A stretch of 64,000 nt of DNA, taken from positions 22,111,792 through 22,175,791 of the forward strand of contig OZ038456.1 of the NCBI GenBank assembly GCA_964036195.1. Direction: 5' to 3'. This DNA is from Sphaerolaimus hirsutus. Lineage: Eukaryota > Nematoda > Chromadorea > Monhysterida > Sphaerolaimidae. Below the pieces are notes generated by a model. It did no database searches and was not told the DNA's origin. It saw only the letters and a program-made list of their open reading frames with translations. Positions 20,801 to 33,300 of the stretch are shown one piece after another (position 1 is the first letter of the stretch; the number at the start of each line of letters is the position of its first letter). Position numbers and translations under genes: made by a program.

Positions 20801-23516
20801 TCAGTGGTGATTTCTGCCAAAAAAATTACTTTTTATGTTGACTCATTATGTATATCGCAGTTTGTGAATGTTTCATGACTTCGAGTGAAGTTAGGCATGA
20901 AATAGTGCTTATAAATAAGGCTATAAGAGAAGGCTAATACATTGAGACTAATGTTCCCCACTGTTGAAGTATTTGGGAGCACATTGGCTGAATATTCTAT
21001 ACTACACTAACATATCACAAGTTTTTATTACATGATAGCATGCAGGGATAGAAGCAATGACACTAAAAATGCCACAAAACCAATGAAAACAACCACCAGT
21101 GGTAATTTGCATGTGAAATTTTGCACTTGCCCACAAAACAATAGCAAAATACCTAGTGCATAAGTACAAAATTTTTTGCCAGCGCTTTCTTTAAAAAAAA
21201 AGTGCTGGGACCCTAGCGCTTTTTTTTAAAAAAAAGCGGCGTTTTTTTTAAAAAAAGCGCTTAAAAAAAAGCGCTTGCCATCCCTACAACATACCTAGTC
21301 CATAGTACAAAAAATTTTGGCTGCTATTCAAAAAAAAACAGTTTTGATGCCTGTTTGTTTTAAAAAACGTTTAAAAACACTGGCCATCCCGAGTTTTGAG
21401 GCATTTTTAGTGTAAAAGGTTTCATCTGTTTGTGCTTATGGCGCACCGCACACTGCAAAGTGTAACGGGAAGTTCGGACGATTTTTGCATGGGTGGAATT
21501 CAAAGGCGGAATTAAAAAGAGGGGTGGAATTAAAAATCATCTGAACCGACCCAAATTTCAGTAGTTTTTAGATGTGTTGTAAATAAAATCGTTTGAACTG
21601 ACCTTATAATTCTGCCCGGGCGGAAATTAAAGCGTCCGGACCCGATCGTTACACTTTGCAGTGTGCGGTGCACCATTGTGTCATAATAAGCCGTGGTATG
21701 TTAGTGTAGTATATAATATACAGCCAATGTGCCCCCACCCCACATATCTACTTCTACAGTGTGGAACTAGGGATGGAAAAAAAGCGCTTTTTTTTAACGA
21801 CCCCGCTTTTTTTTTAAAAAAAGCGCTTTTTTTTAAAAAAAACGCGCTTTTTTCGCTTTTTTTCAAAAAATGTCAAGACATTACCTAAAAAGCTCCCAAA
21901 TATGGTTCTGAGCCAATATATACAGGTATATCAGACAAGTGGTAGTACTTGTGATGATATATAGTCATAGAATGGCTGTGTAATCATGAGATAGCATTAA
22001 AAATCCTGATTTCTGCTGAAAAAAATCCAATTTTATGTTGACTTGTAATGTATATCACCATTTGTGAATGTTTCGTGACTTCTAGTGAAGTTAAGCATGG
22101 GATACTTCTTAAATATGGCTATAAGAGAAGGCTAATACATGACACTGATGTTTCACACTGTAGAAAAGTGTGTTGAAGCACATTGGCCGGGTATTATATA
22201 CTTGACTGACATATCACAACTTATTATTACATGATACCATGCAGTAAAAGAAGCAATGGCACTAAAAATGCCACAATACCAATGAAAACAACCACCAATG
22301 GCAATTTGCATGCGGTATTGCGCGCTCGCGCGCGAAAAAATTGCAAAATACCTAGTGCATAGGTACAAAATTTTTTGCCAGCGCTTTTTTTTAAAAAAAA
22401 GCGCTGGGACCCTTGCGCTTTTTTTTAAAAAAAAGCGGCGTTTTTTTAAAAAAAAGCGCTTGAAAAAAAGCGCTGGCCATCCCTATGTGGAACATCACTG
22501 TCAATGTACTTGCCTTCTCTGCTAACCTTATTTAGCACTATTCCAGGCACAACTTCACTTGAAGTCACATATGTTCAACAAACGGTGATATATGTCACGA
22601 GTTGACATAAAAATGGATATTTTTGACAGATATCACCACTTATATGGCTATGCTATGGCTCAACAGCCATTCATTGGCTATATATAACATCACAAAGTCC
22701 TGCCACCTGTCTGATATACCTGTATATGTTGACTCGTAACCACATCTGGGAGCTTTTGAAAAAAACGGGTTTTTAAAAAAACAGATCGTTGAAAAAACCT
22801 TTTTTGGCCATCCCTACTCCGGAGGATCAATTTACTACATATAGGGGGTTCAAATCTACAAAACCCCCGATTCGACCCACAAACTTACTTATAATCAGGC
22901 ACGCCCAGGTTCATCAGTGTCTCCTTGATATTCAGAATCGGATTTCCGGCGAAATCGCACAAAACTTTTTTATCTCTAAATGAAAACGTCTTCCCTTCGC
23001 ACATGAACCAAACCGTGCCATTTCTGGGATCTTTGATTTTGAAATCGTCGCCAGACCACGAAAAGAATTTCTCGCGCAAATGCAGCACAGTCTGAAAAAG
23101 ACGAGTTAAAAATGTTTTTACAATTTGAAAAAAGCATCAAAAACAGAATTATACGCCTGTGGAATGTATGGATGGAAAAACAACGTCGTTTAAACTACCC
23201 TGACTTTCATCAAGTTGTTTTTCAACATGATCTTGTTAAAATGTCGAAAAGTTGGGGTATATGAAAGGGTCTTACAACGGGAGCTTTTCAGACCTTTAAT
23301 TTTATTAAAAAAGTGTTTAAAAACAGGGTCGCCAAAATCGGCCTTATCGCATGCCTAGCAAAGACAAACACACGAGATTTGCAACGTGCCCAAAAATACC
23401 ACAGAACAGAAAAATCAACAAACTTCTTCCTTCATGCAGAATTTTGGATCGAACACCCACAAAGGCTCTCGTTGAGGCTGCAGCGGCTCGTCGTACTTCG
23501 ATGGAACGTCGCCCAT
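17843..23516 (-). CDS. LURP-one-related (LOR/Tubby-like) protein, four coding exons
   Basis: Coding exons on the minus strand: 23424-23516, 22889-23091, 18593-18722 and 17843-18055; all junctions keep phase (0, 2, 0) and give 212 residues, normal for the family. LOR proteins fold like the Tubby C-terminal barrel and phospholipid scramblases; most have no defined reaction. Seen in order: MGDVPSKYDEPLQPQREPLW at the start, 'VFDPKFCMKEE', then 'REKFFSWSGDDFKIKD', 'CEGKTFSFRDKKVL', 'VYRGEHSEEQ' and, near the end, 'HVAISPNVDVSLIVTLCICM', matching the conserved last strand and hydrophobic helix of LOR proteins. The ATG at 23516 opens the exon in frame. The 4.2-kb second intron (18723-22888) holds several hAT-like elements. 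The family call is from motif recall and is strong; function is not predicted. Confidence 0.9.
18932..19368. mobile_element. hAT-like element, CAGGGACGTAGCCAGG subfamily
   Basis: Ends CAGGGACGTAGCCAGGATT and CCTGGCTACGTCCTTG. Perfect duplication cacttgcg (18924-18931 and 19369-19376). The interior has facing G-runs and C-runs and a GGCGCC patch. Lies in intron 2 of the LOR gene. Confidence 0.9.
19510..19993. mobile_element. hAT-like element with GATAGATAG repeats
   Basis: Ends CAGGGGTCTCC and GGAGACCCCTG. Perfect duplication gtgtgaag (19502-19509 and 19994-20001). The interior carries GATAGATAG blocks on both sides. In LOR intron 2. Confidence 0.9.
20571..21286. mobile_element. hAT-like element, GCGC/A-T-run subfamily
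   Basis: Ends TAGGGATGGAAAAAAGCGC and GCGCTTGCCATCCCTA. Perfect duplication caacatac (20563-20570 and 21287-21294). Alternating AAAAAA, TTTTTT and GCGC blocks at both ends suggest repeated binding sites. In LOR intron 2. Confidence 0.9.
21444..21670. mobile_element. Inverted-repeat miniature element
   Basis: Opposed ends CACCGCACACTGCAAAGTG and CACTTTGCAGTGTGCGGTG, 227 bp, inserted in a decayed copy of the GCGC/A-T-run family (its fragments lie on both sides). Confidence 0.7.
21768..22485. mobile_element. hAT-like element, GCGC/A-T-run subfamily, second copy
   Basis: Ends TAGGGATGGAAAAAAAGCGC and GCGCTGGCCATCCCTA. Perfect duplication tgtggaac (21760-21767 and 22486-22493). Interior about as in 20571-21286. 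The region after it (22550-22815) is the right half of a third, truncated copy ending 'ggccatcccta'. Confidence 0.9.
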
Positions 23517-23829
23517 TTTGGCACTGCGCCAAGGTCAACTGATACACGTTGAAACTGCGATAAAAACACACAATTAATTAACTGTAGAGAATCAACAGAC
23601 AAAGTCTAAAAATAAAAACATAACAAGAAACCGTTTGTTTGTTTTACAGAAATAGAAAAACCGCAGCTGAAATTTTTAGTGCTTATTAACTAGGTATTGT
23701 GCGATTGTTGTCACATTGTTTTACCAAAAAATATTCGTGTACATTATAATTGAATGTGCTTGACAAAAGGGATCGCGGCGGAATCAAAGGGATCAAAATT
23801 TAGAAGAAAAATTCATCGCATATCAGTGC

Positions 23830-24460
23830 TTTGCTTTTGGAAGACACCCCGTATGACAAGTTGGTAACCTGCCAAAAAAAATTTGACATCACTATTAATA
23901 AAAATAAAAAATGCTAAAAATGAATATATAGCATACCTATATATATATAGACGAAAACAGCTGATATGAAAGTGAAAACAGACAAAATGAAGCATGCATT
24001 AGCGACTCGAGCAAAAAATTGCGGAGAAATCGCTCAAACATGAACGTGGGTCAAACCGCTATACGCAACTTGAACATTTCGCAACTTGTCATACGTGACC
24101 CGATCAGTACCTTTGATGAGTACCGCCTAGGCCCTCCAAATGTGCAAACGCAAATCACGCACAATGCAATTGAAAAATACGAAAACAGCCAACACGCACT
24201 GACGTTAAGTTAACAACAGCTTTTTGATATCAATTTTAGCGTGCGCGACAATTTTTTTATTTTTTTACAGTCATTGCATCTGATTTGGATTCGGGGAGAT
24301 ACCCCGTATGTAAACTTGGCAGCCGGCCAAAAATGCCAATATTTTTCTCGAAATTACTGTAAATTGAATCAAATTAGGCTAAAAATAGGTATTAAGCCAT
24401 GTATATAGACGAAAATAGCGATGATAAAGATGCAAATAGGTAAAATGGAGCTTTAACTTT
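23830..24460. repeat. Pair of about 170-bp direct repeats
   Basis: The segments from about 23830 and 24290 share 'caccccgtatg' or 'taccccgtatg', 'ttggtaacctgcc' or 'ttggcagccggcc', and 'catgtatatagacgaaaa'-like blocks in the same order. The stretch between has an open frame with no recognisable protein. Confidence 0.5.
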
Positions 24461-24499
24461 GAGCGCTTTCACTCTCGTTCGTACAATATGCAACCGGTA

Positions 24500-26270
24500 A
24501 CTTGGACGTGCGCCAAGTTTATATACGGACCAGATTCACCAATATGCACATGCAAAAATGTTGTTTATTTTACGCGGCCGGAAAACAAATAAAAAAAGAG
24601 ATACCTAGTTGTGTGGAGGGTGCATCACTTCACATCCTAGTCACTTTACATTCCACAGTACTGTGTTCACCGCTCCAGTTTACATCCTACAATAAAATGT
24701 CACATCCTGCACTTTTTGGACACTTCTCATTCCACTGAAAAGCTTCACTTTACATTCTATCAAAAAAGTGATTACAGCAGGCGACACTAATCCTTTATTG
24801 TGCACACATCCCATAAGATAGCAACAGCAAACAACTGTGCATCAGATCATTTGACATATTATACAAACATCACTTTTGTGTTGGCATTTACAAAACAATT
24901 CAAGGGTCATGTAACAGAGGTAAATAATGGAGTGTCCTTAGAGTACAGTAATGAGTTCTGAATTTTGAATATTTTTGTTCTGTGGCCTTCCAAGATTTTA
25001 CTCAGACTCACCAGTCTTTTTCTTCTGATGCTCCATTTGAATTTGATGTTGTTAATTGTGTTTTGCATTTTTTAGGCATTTTTAGATTAGATTTGTTAGA
25101 TGTTTTTTGTTGTGAAATAAAAATTTAAAAACTTCAAAATGACTAAAAATTCTTAAATTTAAAAAATTCACAAGTTTTTGAATTATTTTTTTGAGTTTAA
25201 AATTTTTTCTAAATTGGAATTTTCAGCAATGTAATCAGAAATGTAAATTCAAAAACTTTATATTTTATTTGTTTATTTATAAATTTTAAATTCATGTTTG
25301 AAAACTGATAAAAATTTAAAAAAATTTAACAATCAATTTGAGTACCATATTTCCTCAAAATACCCCCCTCAAAATGGGCACTATGAATTTGTGGTCCGGG
25401 AAATGCATAACAGACATTCAAAACACTTACAGTGTTACATTAGAACATCGTTTATACCATCTACATCCTTATATTAGGCTGTAAAAACTTATAAATGGTG
25501 TTTATTGTTGCATTTTTTACGTTTTCCTCTCAAATTTTTCACTTTGAAAAAATAAACCCCCCAGGGGGTAATTCAAGGAAATACGGTGATCAGGATTGAA
25601 TTAATAAAGATCAGATATCAGTAATCAGATTGAATCAGTAATATAAAGATTTGTAAATTTAACATTTTAATTTGAAAATTCTAAAACTATTTTCAAAAAA
25701 TATTTGTAAAGTGATTTGAGAAAAAACACTTAAAAATCAAAATACTTTTTCCAGAGGGTTTGCAAACACACATGTGACACACAATACAATTGCCATTACA
25801 AATATTTATGTAAATACAATCTGTAGCACAAATCAATAAATAAAGCACATTTTAAGTGTCACCTAGATGTCATTCACACTTACACATCAAAAGTTCATCC
25901 ACTATGCACTAATAGCATAACAGATGTCGAGGTCACAGTACACCATGTAGCATATTAAGTTACAATATCTGCAGCAGACAGTGGGATGTAAAGTATAGCA
26001 CTGTGATGGAATGTAAACTGTGCAGAAAGTAGAGGATGTCAGATTTTTTTAGAGGATGTAAACTAATGCACTATAGAATGTAAACTGCATCAGTACGGGA
26101 TGTAAAGTAAGGCTTTTGGACAGAATGTAAACTGGCTAGGATGTAAACTGGTCTGGCCTCGTTGTGAGTGCAATGTAATTTCAGTAAACGCCATTTTTGC
26201 ATTTGCATATTGGTTGATATTTGTATATTAGACATGTCACCTTTTTTGGATGATATCGGCTGTGTACTCA
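24500..26270. repeat. Large inverted-repeat element with a nested TA element
   Basis: The left arm has 'catcctagtcactttacatt' and 'ccagtttacatcctac'. The right arm has the reverse forms 'ggatgtaaactggtctgg' and 'ggatgtaaagtaagg'. The middle is AT-rich and contains the TA element at 25345-25586. No gene seen. Confidence 0.5.
25345..25586. mobile_element. TA-type miniature element, right TA lost
   Basis: Left TA-CCATATTTCCTCAAAATAC, right ...AATTCAAGGAAATACGG followed by TG rather than TA. Confidence 0.55.
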
Positions 26271-26289
26271 AACTGTATTAAGAAAAATA

Positions 26290-27070
26290 CCGCGGTGTGC
26301 ACTGAATTAGCAGCACGCTGGTGACAAAAAAATGTGTGAATATCTTTACATTATTGTTTTTACAAAAATTGGTTGCGCATAACATCCCCCCACCCAATGA
26401 CTTGACGCCCGAACGTTATGCAAGTTTAAAAAAAAGTTGCCGACAGGTGCCTTATATGGGGGGGCTTTTACGGAGAAATACGGTACATTGCATTCATCAC
26501 CATTCATGTTTCATAATTCATTTAAAGGGGGGGGGTTTATTGATTCATAGTGCCCATTTTGAGGGCTGTATTTGAGGGGGAGGGGGGTAATTCGAGGAAA
26601 TACGGTCAAACTTGAATTTAAAAAAGGTGCCTTGCAACAAATAAATCTGAAATTTGTCATTGGTTCATCATAATGTGTTTTAGCATTTCAAGGAAATACG
26701 GTAGTGCGGAAACATCAAGTGAAAACATACAAGAGCATGCATGGATGCCACCCTTATGTGATTCATGCATTTCTAATCACTCCAAACTTGACATTGCAAA
26801 CAATTATCAATGCATGCGAGTGCTCGGTGCAGTTTTGGATAATCCTGAAACCGTGAAATATACCTGCAGCTAATTTTTACATTTTGTATTTTACTTGTTT
26901 TTTTTAAACAAATATACCAATCACCCCCTCTGCAAAATTTCAGAGGTAAACTGTAATGAACCAGGAACAAAACGCCTGGCGCTGGCCCCTTGCAGTTGCA
27001 GCTAGCGCCATAGTTCTTTCGGCGCTTGGCGCTGGCGCCATGGCGCCCTGCGCCAAATTCCTGGCGTTTT
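26290..27070. repeat. Decayed TA-element ends and a GGCGCC patch
   Basis: Several 'gaaatacggt' ends at about 26485, 26605 and 26700 show overlapping broken TA elements. 26960-27065 is a GGCGCC fragment. Nothing coding is convincing. Confidence 0.45.
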
Positions 27071-27320
27071 TTACATTGTTACGCATGTTTACAATTTTAG
27101 CTCCTGCAAAATGTCCTGTCCTATGAAGTGTAAAACGGCGTGTAAAACGTTACTCAAAATGTCATGAAATTTTTTAATTTCGAATAAAACAATCAAATAA
27201 TTTCTAATTTCACGTGGACCTTTATATGAAATTTCACACTTTACATGAAACATCACAGGGTCTGAAAGTCCCTCTAAAATCATTTCCATAAGCACCAGAA
27301 TACCACCAAATAAATAGGCG

Positions 27321-30300
27321 ATGTATGGCCCACAGCCTATGCCATCAACAGGTGCCAATCACAGACCCTGTAAAATGCCTTGTAAAATGTAAAATGTCAA
27401 GCAAAGTGTCCAAAGTCATGTAAAATGCCCAAGAAAATTGACAAGCATATACATGACCTTTGACATTTTACAGGGAATTTTACAGGGTCTGTGACTGCCC
27501 CCAGGAGCGGTGGCTGGAAGTGCTTGGGACAAAAAGTTGAGAAGTGCACTTCACGAACGCATTCAGGAGGCTATCAGGGAGTATTACCCGCCGGTATGTT
27601 GAGGTGATAAGATGTTGATTTTTGATGTTGTATTTCTGTACCGTATATCCTCGCACAAGACCGCAGGGGAGTGATTAGATCGTCATAAGTTCTGGAGGGG
27701 GAGTTATTCAAGAGGGGGTGTTATTCAAGGGGGAAGGGGGTTATTCCACTTTATTCATTGTATGAATGCATTCCATCAACTCATGTAATTATTGAGGTTA
27801 TTGAAGGGGGATGTTATTCAAGGATGGTCTTATCCAAGGATATACGGTATGTGTGTTTTGTGTGTTTTGTAGTGTCATTACAAGTTTACAACAAGTTTTC
27901 TATTTATGTTGAACCAGAATCAACGGATGACCATTTTTGGCTATAAAGCGGGAATTAGAGCTCAGCGTCGATTCGACGTGAAATGATGACGTGAAATGTC
28001 GTCGTTAAATTAATTACACGAGTGTGGATCATGCTACGGGTCTACAATTTTCTAAGGATAATATATGAATCAATACCTTAGTCGTGTCCAATACTGAGTG
28101 TTATCAGCCACAACTAGAGCGAATTGAAAAATTCAATTTTTATCATTTCACGTCATCATCATTTCACGTCACAGTGTCAGGGAACAACTTGACATTTCAC
28201 GTCAAACTGCTGCTTGCAATAGCAATTAATTTCACGACGTCATTTCACGTCATCATTTCACGTCGAATCGACGCTGAGCTCTAATGCTACGATTACAGCT
28301 CGGGCGTAAAATTCCAGCGTAAAATTCCATCGCAAAATTGATTACATGAAAGTGGATGATGATACAGGTCTGCAATTTTTCATGGAGAATATGTTTATCA
28401 ATACCTTCATTGTGTCCGAGAGTCATCATCCACATTCACTGCCTTTTGATTGTGGAAATTCAAAAATTTCTATTTTACGCTGCAATTTTACGCCAGCTGA
28501 AGAAAAGTCAATTCTACGCTATGCCATTGCATGCAATCACCTGGCGTAGAATTGACTTTTCTTCAGCTGGCGTAAAATTGCAGCGTAAAATCGAAATTTT
28601 TGAATTTTCAGAATCAAATAGAAGTGACCGTGGACGATGACCCTTGGTCACAATGATGGTATTGATAAACATATTGTCCATGAAAAATTGCAGACCTGTA
28701 TCATCATCCACTTTCATGTAATCAATTTTGCGATGGAATTTTACGCTGGAATTTTACGCCCGAGCTGTAATCGCTCCATAATTCCGGCCTAATACACATT
28801 ATACTCCAGTGACTTTACACCCTGCACGCGTGGTTCATGCTGGAACGGTGCCAACCATATATAACGTAATCGATTTTGAAAATTTTTTGAAAAATTCATT
28901 CCTGTTATAACATTATACATCAGTGTAATCCCAACGATGCATTTCTCATCTTTCTACAAGCGTCGCATGCTTTAATTATCATTGGCACGGTTCCAACATG
29001 AGACATAAATCTGTCCTAGTGCAGAGTATCAGATCCGCCGACTATACTAGCGTTATTGTGTCTGCACCTTCGATTCGGTTTCACATTATTCTACACTTTC
29101 ACAACAAAAACATTTCGCAGGCGCCAAAATTTGGCCTGAAAAATGAGTGGCTTATCACCTGGGTCGATTGGGTGTACTGGACACTGAGACGAGCCCAGTA
29201 CAAGCTCACGTTTGATATCGATGGTTTGTGTTAAACGGATTTGATTTGGGCATTTGAACACACCCCCCACCCCCCGCCCGTGTCAGCTGTGTGTGGAAAA
29301 CGCATGGAAAATAAACAAACCCTGGGTTGGGATTTTAAAATTTATTATTTATACAATACAATCTCGGAAAGCCTCTAGATAAAGAATATGTAATTAAACT
29401 ACGTGTTTCCTCCAAATACCCCCCAACGATCTTGATTTTTTAAATTTTGGGGGTATCGATTTTTTAATAAGAAATATAAAATATCGTTATCGAAAATTTT
29501 GAAAAAATATCGAACATCGACATCGAATATCGATTATATTGTCGAATATCGAGAGCCCATGGCCTATCCATATCGAATATCGCGTCTCAGTACAATATAT
29601 CGAATATCGATATCGAAAAGTCATATCATCCGAACCCTAAAATCAAACACTTTTAAATTTGCACAGTGGACGATGCGGAAGACCAAGAGCGCATAATGCA
29701 GTTCGAACGTCACAAACCGATCAGCTTGCGTCGTTTGGTTGAACAGAGCGGCTTCGATGAACAATGGCTCAAATATTTCTATGCAGTTTTTAAGCAGGTG
29801 CCAATTGTGTATAGTGTATAAGTGACAGGAAAAGTGCCAAGTGATAAGTGCTAAGTCAACTAGTAAGTGCCCTGTAGGATGTTAAGTGTAATGTCAAGTA
29901 AAATGTCATGCAAGGTTGCCAAATGATATGCAAAATATCAAGGGCAAGTTCAGCTATAAATTTTTTTTTTTGTTTTAATTGACATTTACTTGATGTTTGA
30001 CACTTTACATTGCACTTTAAAGGGTGTATGACTGCCCAAACTTGTCATTCATGAATTGCCACTTTACTCATACCTTCCAAATTAACTTACCACTTACTAC
30101 TTATCATGTCACTTGATCACTTACGGAACTTGACCAAGGAATGTCCATCATCCGTTATGAATCTGGAGGATTTTTCGCGGCTGATGGGCACTTATTTTCC
30201 GCACTCAATTTCGGACGATTATGCTGAAAGATTGTTCACGTTCTTCGATCAGGACGGAAATGAACAGGTGACGTTTGAGGTGAATTTAGTTATGATGTTT

Positions 30301-33300
30301 CATATTTTGGCGTTCCACACCCAGCGCCAATGGCGCCAGAGCACAACGGCTACAAGCGCCAGGCGTCTTGATCCTGGCGCCATGCAAAAAAGTGCCAAGC
30401 GCCAAAAGCGCCATGGCGCCTTTCGTCGGCATGGTACCACGCGCCAACAGCGCCACAGAAAAATGGTGTCAAGCCAAGCGCCAAGAGTAACATGGCGCCT
30501 TTTCTGTTGGCGCTAGCACCATGGCGCCATTCCATTACTTCCCCCCCCCCCCCCCAGGAACTAGTGATGCGTTTGTCGCAGTTGCGCAGCCCCGAGGTTG
30601 GCACCAGGGCGCAGTTGTTCTATTCGCTGGTGGCTGGGCGCCGGGTCGGCGCCGAGATTGATCAGGGACCCGTTTCTCACGTTGACAAGTCACTTGACAA
30701 GCAAGTGACAAGTCACATTGACTTGGATTTAACACCCCATCAAGACAAGGGTGGATGGGGTGTTGAATTGAAACGCCTTGGTAGTGGCGCCTGGCGCCAA
30801 AACGGATCCCATGGCGATTTTGGCGTCGTTAAAAAAGTCAATTCTTTGGCGCCAAAGTTTGGACATTTCTTCATCACTATGCGGCCGATTTCAAGTGAAA
30901 CATGATATACAGGGGTGGGCATTTTCAGTTACCACTGGAAAAACGCGATAGCTTGAGCTACGGTTGAGCTATCACAGTGAAATTTTAACACAATAGAGTA
31001 GACTCCATAGGACACCTATTCTGAAGTTTGCAACCCAAACGGCCACATTTTGGGTGAGTTGTGGAACACACAGTTTTTACTGTAATTTTGTGACTTGACC
31101 CCCTTATCTCGGGACTGGGGGACTGTTCGAGAGAAAAAAAAGAATTTGGTCGTAGCCCCGACCCCAAACCCCAGCATACTCAAAGGGCATCAAAATCGGC
31201 CAATGTACGACAGAATGGGACGACACCAAAGACCGGTGACCCCCCCCCTCAAATGCCACCCTCGATTTATCCTGTGGGTGACGCCAATACACAAAATTAC
31301 ACTAAAAACTGTGTGTTCCACAACTCACCCAAAATGTGGCCGTTTGAACTTCGGAAAAGTTGTCCTATGGAGTCTACTCTGTTGTGTTAAAATTTCACTG
31401 TGATAGCTCAACCGTAGCTCAAGCTGTCGCGTTTTTCCAGCGGTAACTGAAAATGACCAGCCCTGTATTTGCAGGAAGATAAACCATTTAAAAATGGAAT
31501 TTCAAGTTGTAAGCCGGTTTATTTGTTGCTCAATTGACACTTTTCTTGTCACTTGACAAAGTGCGCAACGGGTTCCAGAACCCACCAAATATCGACTTTG
31601 CTACAATGAGTGACTACGTGGCTTGCCTGTACGAATTGGCGGGTTACAAGGTTACTGGGGAAGTCACACATTTTCACTTTTATGGTCTAAATATTGTCGG
31701 TTCTAAAATTCTGAAATATTATTTTATCAGGCATTTTTGAGGAAGGAATATTTTTGGGGGCATTATTCAAAGGGAATTACTTCTTTTCTTTTCTAGGAAA
31801 CTTTCTAGCATGTTTCTATCAACTCATTTCAAGAAATATGCTTTATTAACTAAATAAGAAGGCATTTATGCTCAAATTGCACACAACAAATCTCTCATAT
31901 GCCTACAGAGGGCAATTATTTGAGAGGGGGGGGGCAATGTTGACCTAACTCCTTAAACAGTGGGGGATTTTTCCAGGGGGGAGATTATTCAAGGTAAGAT
32001 CATTCATCCTAATACAGTAGTATACTTCAAGCTGACCTTTCAAACCTCCATCTACCCCCCAACCCAACCCCCCCCCCCCCCTCAAACATTTCCCCCCAAC
32101 CCCCCAGGTGCTAACCCCCCTGGACGTGGAATCGTGCGCCATGCAAGCGGACTTGCCGCACATCAGATCGGAACTGCGCAAGACCCTGCACAGGGTGCTG
32201 CTGAGCACCAGCGCGTCCGACCCCCTGGTGCTAGGTTCTGTTTGGATGTAGGGGGGTTGGGTGACTGGTGGGAGAGTGAGAGTGTGATATTGAAAATGAG
32301 TGAAATTGGGTGCTGGGTATGCTGTGTGCCAGCTGGTGCCAGTAAAGTGCGCTGTAAAGTGTCAAGTGTCATGCAATGTGTCAAATGTCATGCAAAGTGT
32401 CAAAAGTACAGTAATTCAGTAGCTGAAAGCTTTCTTACAATCGTTCGCTTTTAGCCTCTCTTCAAATCGCTTAAGGCCCCTTTGCAATATAATTCATTAA
32501 AACATTATATTTTTCTTGACATTTTACATGGCACTTTGCCCCAGGTTTCCATGTGAATTCAGATTTAAGGTGCACATGCAGCAATGTCAACAAGAAATTA
32601 ATATTGCTATCTGCATTTGAAAATCGTTTCTCACCCAATCAACTAGAAACTGAATGGAAACCAGTCAGCCCAGTTGACATCCGATGTCATTGTCAACTGG
32701 TATGTGTAGGGCTGAATTTCAGACGCTCACTCTTCCGTCGGGCGGCTTACTTGCGCCCTACATTCAAATTGAACTTGGCACCTGGCCAAAGCGGCCATTG
32801 AGTACGCTGGAGGCAGGGCAGTCACCTATTGCATGGTGGAACAGAAAACCTTGGCTGTGTGGAACGTTGGTCGGGCTTGAATTATCAATATTTGGAACGG
32901 GGCCAGTCCCGCGGCCTGTAAATGTCATGTAAATTCTATGGTAATGTGAAAATATAAATACTGGGAATTTTATGACATCTTACAGGGTACATTTTATACG
33001 CTTATACGGTTTTGACGCTGGCACCGCCCGGAATGTAAAAGTAAAAAAGCACCACGGCGCTTAGCGCTTTTAACATCACTATTGGCCCCACACACACTAG
33101 TTGACCTCGACACCAAATGTCAACTGGTTCCGATCCCAATTCAAAGATTGCGTTCGAACGTCGTTCGTCGGCTCGTCAGCAAGCTTTGAATCGAGATCGG
33201 AACCAGTTGACATTCGGTGTCGATGTCAACTAGTGTGTATAGCGCCAATGGCAACAAAACAACTACACTCAACACAATTCCACCCAACGTCACTCAGAGA

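Noticed and set aside
23344-23571. Overlapping ORFs on both strands at the LOR first exon
   Set aside because: The correct frame (start at 23516) encodes the LOR N-terminus; the longer ORFs are shadows.
24001-24213. 64-codon ORF between direct repeats
   Set aside because: No family resemblance, no splice borders and no supporting second exon.
31960-32454. 164-codon plus-strand ORF
   Set aside because: A different frame over 32108-32227 fits between splice sites in phase with its neighbours; the ORF also runs through a C-run and repeat sequence.
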